DNA of 10,664 bases from JAVBNC01 sp031551765 (lineage in GTDB: Bacteria > Desulfobacterota > Desulfovibrionia > Desulfovibrionales > Desulfovibrionaceae). Position numbers and translations under genes: made by a program. The notes beneath the pieces were generated by a model. That model was given only the letters and a program-made list of their open reading frames with translations. It was not told the origin of the DNA and ran no database searches. The DNA lies in the NCBI GenBank assembly GCA_031551765.1, contig JAVBNC010000083.1, positions 1 through 10,664 on the forward strand. Reading direction: 5' to 3'. The first letter of the stretch is position 1, and the number at the start of each line of letters is the position of its first letter. Positions 5,290 to 10,664 of the stretch are shown here, one piece after another.

Positions 5290-6515
5290 TCCAGAATCCT
5301 CCAGGCCAGGTCGGGCTTGGCCATATTGTCCCAGGTGGCGCTGCGGCCCTTGTAATCCAGAGCCAGCACGGAATTGGACGGGCTGGCGAACCCGGAACCC
5401 TCGCGGCCCACCAGATTGCCTATGACCAGGTCCGCCTTTTTGCGGGTCAGCTTGTCCTGGACCTGGATTTCCAGGTCCCCGGTTTCCGCCGCAAAGCCGA
5501 TGACCTTCTGATTGAGTTTCCTGTTGGCGGCCAGGGTCTGCAAAATGTCCGGGTTGGGCGTGAGGGAGAGGGACAGGCCGTCTTTGTGCCCGGCCTTTTT
5601 AAACTTGTCCTTGCCCCAGGGCGCGGGCGAAAAGTCCGCCACGGCGGCAGAGAAAATGCCCGCGTCCATGCTGGGCCACAGGTCCGAGGCGGCCGCGAAC
5701 ATCTCTTTGGCGGAAACCACGTCGTGGCGCGCTATGCCTTCCGGCAGCCAGGGTTCGCCGGGCAGCACGCCGGGGCCGCAGACCGCGTGCACCGTGGCCC
5801 CGCGCAAATGCGCCGCCACGGCGAGGGAAGCGCCCATGATGCCCGTGGAAGGGTTGGTCCAGTAGCGCACGCCATCCCAATATTCGCGGGTCGGCCCCAG
5901 GGTGATCATGACGGAACGGCCCGCCAGGTCCTTGGGAGAAACCGCGCCCAGCACCGCAAGGTAAATGGCGCGCAAATCCGCAAGCCGCCCTTCCCCTTCG
6001 TCCATGCAGGCCACGCGGCCGCTGGCAGGGGGCACCAGAATGTGGCCCATCTCCCGCAGCCTGGCCCAGTTGGCCTTGGTGGCCGGGTTGGCCCACATAC
6101 GCGGGTTCATGGCCGGGGCGATCACCACGGGCCCGTCAAAGGCCAGCACCTGGCAGGAGAGCATTTCATCCGCAAGGCCGTTGGCGATGCGGGCAAGAGA
6201 GGTGGCGCTGGCAGGCGCCACCACGTAGCAGTGGGCGGAAGCGCCGGGCATGAGGTGGGCGTAGACGTCCGTATCCCCGGCGGCGGCCGGGTCTTCCGCG
6301 AACATGGCCCCGTGCACCGGGGAAGCGCCCAGCGCGGCGAACGAAAGCGGGGTGACGAAACGTTGCGCGGATTCCGTAAGGGTCGCGCCTATGTCCAGGC
6401 CCGCATCGCGCCACTGGCGCAGCAATTCCAGAGCCTTGAAAGCCGCAATGGAGCCGCTGACACCCAAGTGCAGCCGCTTGCCGGTAAAGCGGGTAAAAGC
6501 GAGATGTGCGTCCAT
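5271..6515 (-). CDS. coaBC: Bifunctional phosphopantothenoylcysteine decarboxylase / phosphopantothenate-cysteine ligase
   Basis: Fused CoaBC of 414 aa that carries out two steps of coenzyme A synthesis: ligation of cysteine to 4'-phosphopantothenate, and FMN-dependent decarboxylation to 4'-phosphopantetheine. The N-terminal CoaC flavoprotein domain shows GVSGSIAAFK (residues 18-27), the likely catalytic H87, PASAT (101-105), PAMN (134-137) and the active-site C170 in ACMDEGEGRL. The CoaB half begins near residue 195 with TLGPTREYWDGVRYWTN (N221), then AAVADF (290-295) and KDKFKK (302-307). The usual SSGKMG after the Asn reads PSTGIMG here. The ATG at 6513-6515 has AAGGGAG 4 nt upstream, whereas a further-upstream start at 6575 lacks support and would add 20 residues before the flavodoxin-like fold. 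It is probably the first gene of a two-gene operon with the unknown gene downstream. Confidence 0.95.
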   Translation of the reverse strand: MDAHLAFTRFTGKRLHLGVSGSIAAFKALELLRQWRDAGLDIGATLTESAQRFVTPLSFAALGASPVHGAMFAEDPAAAGDTDVYAHLMPGASAHCYVVAPASATSLARIANGLADEMLSCQVLAFDGPVVIAPAMNPRMWANPATKANWARLREMGHILVPPASGRVACMDEGEGRLADLRAIYLAVLGAVSPKDLAGRSVMITLGPTREYWDGVRYWTNPSTGIMGASLAVAAHLRGATVHAVCGPGVLPGEPWLPEGIARHDVVSAKEMFAAASDLWPSMDAGIFSAAVADFSPAPWGKDKFKKAGHKDGLSLSLTPNPDILQTLAANRKLNQKVIGFAAETGDLEIQVQDKLTRKKADLVIGNLVGREGSGFASPSNSVLALDYKGRSATWDNMAKPDLAWRILDWLLRL

Positions 6516-6628
6516 AATTCTCCCTTGCGGCGGGTGAACGCCGGGATACAGGCGAATGGCCGGAAAAGGGCTCACGCGGTTTCTGCGGGACGTTTTCCCC
6601 GTTTGCGGGAGTTACCATCATCCCTGAC

Positions 6629-6651
6629 AAAAAAACGGCGCGGACGGCCGT
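6629..6651 (-). terminator. Second terminator-like hairpin between the lipoprotein gene and coaBC
   Basis: On the minus strand ACGGC (6647-6651) pairs with GCCGT (6635-6639) across 7 nt, followed by seven T (6629-6635). It lies downstream of the stronger terminator at 6687-6727 and about 115 bp upstream of coaBC. It may be a back-up terminator or, less likely, an attenuator in a coaBC leader. Confidence 0.45.
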
Positions 6652-6686
6652 TCCGCCCATAACCCTTTCTACCCCAAGCCCGGACA

Positions 6687-6727
6687 GAAAGAAAGCCGCT
6701 TCCGCCGGAGTTTCCGGCGGAAGCGGC
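6687..6727 (-). terminator. Strong intrinsic terminator of the lipoprotein gene
   Basis: A perfect 15-bp GC-rich stem, 6695-6709 with 6713-6727, closes over a 3-nt loop. On the minus strand TTTCTTTCT follows (6687-6694 region). It begins 24 bp after the lipoprotein stop codon. There is no T run on the plus-strand side, so it acts leftward only. Confidence 0.85.
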
Positions 6728-6750
6728 AGGAAAAAATGATGCAAGCGGAA

Positions 6751-7284
6751 CTACTGGGAAAGCTTCTGCACGCCGCCGGCGGAACCGGAGCCGGGGCCAG
6801 GAGCCGGGGTATACACGGGCGAGGCATGGCGCACGTCACCTTCCGCCAGCTTGGGGGAGATGAACACGATCATGTTAGTGTAGATCAGCCCGTCCGTGAT
6901 GGCCAGGGAACAGATCTTCTCCGGTTTTTCAAAAACCAGGATGGCGCGCTTGGCCCGGAATACGGAGCGCAGGGTCCAGCCATCGCGCTGCATATAGCGT
7001 TGCATGGTGCTGACCAGGGACGTCATGTCCACCCGGCCCTTGAACTCCTGAATGCCGACCTTCATGCCGCCGGGGCTATATGTGATAAAGGTTTCCCCGC
7101 TGATTACGTCCATGTCGATGGGGATGCTGACATCCGAGAACTCTTCATGATAATACTCGCGGGCCGGGGCGCTGCCGGCGTCCGCGGAAGCGGAGCCGGA
7201 ACTGTCCGAAGAGCCGGTGGTGGCGCAGCCCGTGAAAACAAGGGCAGTGGCCAGAAGCAGGGCACAAAGCATGGTGCGGTACAT
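6751..7284 (-). CDS. Putative outer-membrane or periplasmic lipoprotein, function unknown
   Basis: A 177-aa protein with a clear lipoprotein signal: MYRT, a hydrophobic stretch (residues 5-18) and FTGC with the lipidated Cys at position 20. A Ser/Ala/Gly-rich linker of about 25 residues follows, then a compact domain from about residue 45. That domain reads SDVSIPIDMDVI, GGMKVGIQEFKGRVDM, LVSTMQRYMQRDGWTL, RAKRAILVFEKPEKICSLAI and TNMIVFISP. The alternation of strands with an amphipathic helix suggests a small alpha/beta domain. It recalls short DUF lipoproteins seen in sulfate reducers, but I cannot name a family. The ATG at 7282-7284 has GAGGA 7 nt upstream; a TTG two codons earlier is too close to that site. 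The residues after the Cys are Ala-Thr, not Asp, which favours outer-membrane sorting. It is a single-gene unit, divergent from queA and with its own terminator. Confidence 0.85.
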   Translation of the reverse strand: MYRTMLCALLLATALVFTGCATTGSSDSSGSASADAGSAPAREYYHEEFSDVSIPIDMDVISGETFITYSPGGMKVGIQEFKGRVDMTSLVSTMQRYMQRDGWTLRSVFRAKRAILVFEKPEKICSLAITDGLIYTNMIVFISPKLAEGDVRHASPVYTPAPGPGSGSAGGVQKLSQ

Positions 7285-7412
7285 GGGCAAGTCCTCATCT
7301 CGTTAGTTGCTCGTAAGACGCCCGCTCCGGGCGGGCAGGAATTGTTTCCAGCGTTTTGCCTAGCTTCGACAAAGTGAGAGAATAGTCAAGACTTTTTTTA
7401 GACTTCTACCCT
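7285..7412. promoter_or_regulatory. Divergent intergenic region, lipoprotein gene / queA
   Basis: This 128-bp gap must hold promoters in both directions, but neither strand shows a convincing -35/-10 pair. On the minus strand an A-rich tract leads into TTGACT (7383-7388), with no good -10 at 16-18 bp. A hairpin GCCCGC/GCGGGC (7320-7325 with 7331-7336) lies in the lipoprotein leader. Directly before queA, AGACTT occurs twice (7389-7394 and 7400-7405) around TTTTT. Confidence 0.4.
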
Positions 7413-8495
7413 ATGACGACTCATACCGACGATTTCAACCTGACCGGCTACCACTTTGAGCTGCCGGAAGCGCTTATCGCGCAGGAACCCCCGGCCGTGC
7501 GCGGGGCTTCCCGGCTTATGGTGCTGAACCGCAAGAACGGCAACCTGGTTACGGACATGTTTGCCCGGCTGGGGGACTATCTCCCGCCCTGCCTGTTCGT
7601 CATCAACAACTCGCGGGTGGTGGCCGCGCGGCGGGCGGGCACGCGGGCCAGCGGCGGCAAGGCGGAATTTCTGCTGCTCTCTCCCCTGCCCCTGCTGCGG
7701 CCGGAGCAAACAGGAGGGGGCTGGACCTGCGAAGCGCAAGGATTGCTGCGGCCCGCCAAAAACCTGCGGATTGGCGACACCCTGCGCTTTGCGGACGACT
7801 TTGCTCTAACCGTGCTGGAAAAGGGAGAATTCGGCCGGGGCCGGGTGCGCCTGGAGTGGCAGGGAGACCTGGCCGGACTGCTGGAGCGTTACGGTTCCCT
7901 CCCCCTGCCGCCCTACATCCGGCGTCCGGCGACAGAGGCGGACGCGGCCCGCTACCAGACCGTGTACAGCCGCAAAGACAAGGCCGGGAGCGTGGCCGCG
8001 CCCACGGCCGGGCTGCATTTCACGCCGGAATTGCGGGAGAGCTTGAGCGCGGCCGGGCACCAATGGACGGAAGTGACCCTGTACGTGGGCTACGGCACCT
8101 TCAGCCCGGTGCGCGCGGCGGATATCCGCAAGCATGTCATGCACGAGGAGTTCGTGGAACTGCCGCCGGAAACCGCAAGCGCCATCCAAGCCGCCAAGGC
8201 GGAAGGCCGTCCCGTGGTGGCCGTGGGCACCACCGCCGCCCGCACTCTGGAAGGCGCGTTCGCGGCCACCGGCTCCATCGGCCCCTATAGCGGGTTCACG
8301 GATATTTTTCTCTACCCCGGCAGGCCCGTGCGGGTGGTGGACCATCTGCTGACCAACTTCCATCTGCCCGAGTCCTCGCTGATCATGCTGACAGCCGCCT
8401 TCGCCGGGCGGGAGGCCATTCTCAGCGCCTACGCCAGGGCCGTGGAGGAGAAATTCCGCTTCTTTTCCTACGGCGACGCCATGCTCATCCTGTAG
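7413..8495 (+). CDS. queA: S-adenosylmethionine:tRNA ribosyltransferase-isomerase
   Basis: QueA of 360 aa, close to the usual length of about 345-360. It transfers and rearranges the ribosyl group of S-adenosylmethionine onto preQ1 at wobble position 34 of tRNAs with GUN anticodons, giving epoxyqueuosine. Family landmarks run the full length: DFNLTGYHFELPEALIAQ at the start, VINNSRVVAARR, ASGGKAEFLLL, PLPPYIRRP (about 164-172), AAPTAGLHF (about 195-203), GTFSPVR with HVMHEEF, VAVGTTAARTLE (about 270-281), VDHLLTNFHLPESSLIML and the C-terminal EEKFRFFSYGDAMLI. The ATG at 7413 is the first possible start; a TAG lies 30 nt upstream in frame. It has no recognisable ribosome site. The downstream phosphoesterase is 110 bp away. 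Confidence 0.97.
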   Translation: MTTHTDDFNLTGYHFELPEALIAQEPPAVRGASRLMVLNRKNGNLVTDMFARLGDYLPPCLFVINNSRVVAARRAGTRASGGKAEFLLLSPLPLLRPEQTGGGWTCEAQGLLRPAKNLRIGDTLRFADDFALTVLEKGEFGRGRVRLEWQGDLAGLLERYGSLPLPPYIRRPATEADAARYQTVYSRKDKAGSVAAPTAGLHFTPELRESLSAAGHQWTEVTLYVGYGTFSPVRAADIRKHVMHEEFVELPPETASAIQAAKAEGRPVVAVGTTAARTLEGAFAATGSIGPYSGFTDIFLYPGRPVRVVDHLLTNFHLPESSLIMLTAAFAGREAILSAYARAVEEKFRFFSYGDAMLIL

Positions 8496-8521
8496 AGCAC
8501 TTTCACCAGGCATTTTGTGGT

Positions 8522-8543
8522 AAGGATTTGCGGACAAATCCTT
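8522..8543. repeat. Perfect 9-bp palindrome with 4-nt centre
   Basis: AAGGATTTG (8522-8530) and CAAATCCTT (8535-8543) are perfect inverted copies around CGGA. In RNA a G-U and a G-C pair could extend the stem to 11 bp. No T run follows, so it is a poor intrinsic terminator for queA. It overlaps the predicted -35 box of the next gene, so an operator is a fair alternative. Confidence 0.55.
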
Positions 8544-8559
8544 GCAGAGCGGCTATACT
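8531..8559 (+). promoter_or_regulatory. Predicted promoter of the phosphoesterase gene
   Basis: CGGACA (8531-8536, 4 of 6 to TTGACA) and TATACT (8554-8559, 5 of 6 to TATAAT) are 17 bp apart. Transcription would start near 8566, about 40 bp before the ATG. The -35 box sits inside the palindrome at 8522-8543. Confidence 0.4.
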
Positions 8560-8605
8560 CTTCAAAGCTCCCTGCTCCGTCACACCCGTCCGCAGCGGAA
8601 ACGCC

Positions 8606-9331
8606 ATGAAGCTTGCCATTCTCGCCGACATTCACGCCAACCTGGAAGCCCTGGAGGCCGCCATTGCCGACGCCCAGAGCTTTGGCGCGACAAGCTTCAT
8701 CAGCGTGGGCGACGTCATCGGCTACGGCCCGGACCCGGAAGCCGTGGTCACCCGCCTGGCGCTGCTGCACACGCCTTCCGTGCGCGGCAACCACGAACGC
8801 GCCCTGTTCTGGCCCCTGTTGCTCTCCCGTCTCTCCCAGGAAGCCCGGGCGGGCCTGGCGTTCGCCAGCCAGCGGCTCAGCGGCGGCACGCGCTTGTGGC
8901 TCAGCCTGCTGCCTCCCACGCTCAGTTTGCACGGCGCGCTGTTCGTGCACGGCGCGCCGCCCAGTTCCGTTCTGCGCTACAGCAACCGCTGCGAAGAAGC
9001 CGAGTTGCGCAAGCGCTTTCGCGGGTTTGCGGAACGCATCTGCTTTGTGGGCCACACCCACGCCAGAGAGCTTGTCCGCCTCACCCCCGCCGGGGAAATA
9101 TTGCGTTCCCCGCTTTTTGAAGGCCGCCACCGGCTGCCCCAGAACAGCCGCCACATCTGCGCCGTGGGCAGCGTCGGCCAGCCCAGAAGCCAGAAAAAAG
9201 GCGCGGATTACGTGCTCTGGGAGCCGGGAAAAAACGTGCTCACCGTCCGCACGGTCCCCTACGACGCGGAGCCCGTCAAAGCCAAAATCCGCGCCGCCGG
9301 GCTGCCGGAATCGCTGTGCGAAAGGCTGTGA
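8606..9331 (+). CDS. Calcineurin-like metallophosphoesterase
   Basis: A 241-aa protein with the full set of dimetal phosphoesterase motifs: D8-x-H10 (ILADIHANLEAL), G35-D36 (GDVIGYGPDP), G61-N62-H63-E64, H115 (FVHGAPP) and G149-H150-T-H152. The compact fold and VIGYGPDPE after the second motif fit the YfcE/Metallophos_2 branch of small cytoplasmic phosphodiesterases. The substrate cannot be told from sequence; members act on cyclic nucleotides, phosphodiesters or RNA ends. The ATG at 8606 begins right at the first beta strand. A longer reading from a TTG at 8528 would translate the promoter and palindrome. Only a weak GGAAA lies upstream of the ATG. It is convergent with mnmA and shares a terminator with it. 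Confidence 0.88.
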   Translation: MKLAILADIHANLEALEAAIADAQSFGATSFISVGDVIGYGPDPEAVVTRLALLHTPSVRGNHERALFWPLLLSRLSQEARAGLAFASQRLSGGTRLWLSLLPPTLSLHGALFVHGAPPSSVLRYSNRCEEAELRKRFRGFAERICFVGHTHARELVRLTPAGEILRSPLFEGRHRLPQNSRHICAVGSVGQPRSQKKGADYVLWEPGKNVLTVRTVPYDAEPVKAKIRAAGLPESLCERL

Positions 9332-9337
9332 TAGAAT

Positions 9338-9387
9338 CGGGGGAAGTGAAAAACCTTTTTTGAAAAAAAGGTTTTTCCCTTCCCCCG
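9338..9387. terminator. Bidirectional terminator between phosphoesterase and mnmA
   Basis: Arms 9338-9361 and 9364-9387 pair over 24 bp with one mismatch (9347 against 9378). Each arm carries a homopolymer: six T at 9356-9361 and six A at 9364-9369. The stem tip is therefore A-T rich and the base GC rich (CGGGGGAAG with CTTCCCCCG). It sits between convergent genes and should stop transcription from both sides. The right arm plus flank recurs at 1-26. Confidence 0.8.
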
Positions 9388-9456
9388 GACCCCCCATCCC
9401 TTTTCCAAAAAACTTTGACGGGGTGGGTTGGCTCTGAGCCGGAGCGATCGCTAAAG

Positions 9457-10664
<1,208 letters not shown>

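Noticed and set aside
5082..6662. 526-aa open frame on the plus strand opposite coaBC
   Set aside because: It mirrors coaBC and part of the unknown gene, has Gly/Arg/His-rich low-information sequence, no ribosome site and no recognisable domain. High GC produces such frames.
7363..7371. Third copy of the element end (GCTTCGACA) upstream of the lipoprotein gene
   Set aside because: Only 9 bases match the terminal repeat and the following sequence diverges; chance is likely in a window this size.

Overview
The window is a GC-rich bacterial chromosome segment. It holds ten protein genes with nearly continuous coding. The gene set (single-domain heptose kinase, ParA/ParB with consensus parS sites, a fused CoaBC, a small lipoprotein and a divergent MnmA), the codon use and the intergenic repeats look like a sulfate-reducing deltaproteobacterium of the Desulfovibrio/Bilophila group. 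That assignment is an inference from overall protein character, not from a search. The heptose kinase and a UDP-glucuronate-epimerase-like enzyme point to a Gram-negative with LPS or capsule. ParABS with parS sites is usually close to the chromosome origin.

Left part (1-4122, all on the minus strand, read right to left): a sugar-nucleotide epimerase, then an intergenic stretch with a terminator, a probable promoter and two parS sites, then parA, parB and rfaE1 (hldA). parB and rfaE1 overlap by ATGA, so LPS-core heptose synthesis is translationally tied to chromosome segregation genes. Downstream of rfaE1, the first 26 bases of the window are half of a terminator repeat that recurs near 9363.

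Middle (4123-7412): a 351-bp non-coding gap is filled by a composite inverted-repeat element (about 4147-4458) with several hairpins. To its right, coaBC and an unrecognised 271-aa protein overlap by 19 bp on the minus strand. The unrecognised protein may be a non-catalytic uracil-DNA-glycosylase-fold protein, possibly like DNA polymerase III psi. Further right is a 177-aa lipoprotein gene with a very strong terminator and a second terminator-like hairpin behind it.

Right part (7413-10664): queA and a calcineurin-like phosphoesterase run on the plus strand, facing mnmA on the minus strand. A long, nearly perfect bidirectional terminator separates the convergent pair. mnmA runs into a run of 29 G and a T-poor low-complexity tail at the right edge, which looks like a contig-end artefact, so its N-terminus is missing. 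queA and mnmA both act in tRNA wobble-position modification.

No mobile gene, CRISPR array, RNA gene or unfamiliar multi-gene system was seen. The points most worth a second look are the parS pair around the parA promoter, the inverted-repeat element, the 271-aa unknown protein, the palindrome over a predicted promoter before the phosphoesterase, and the damaged right edge.
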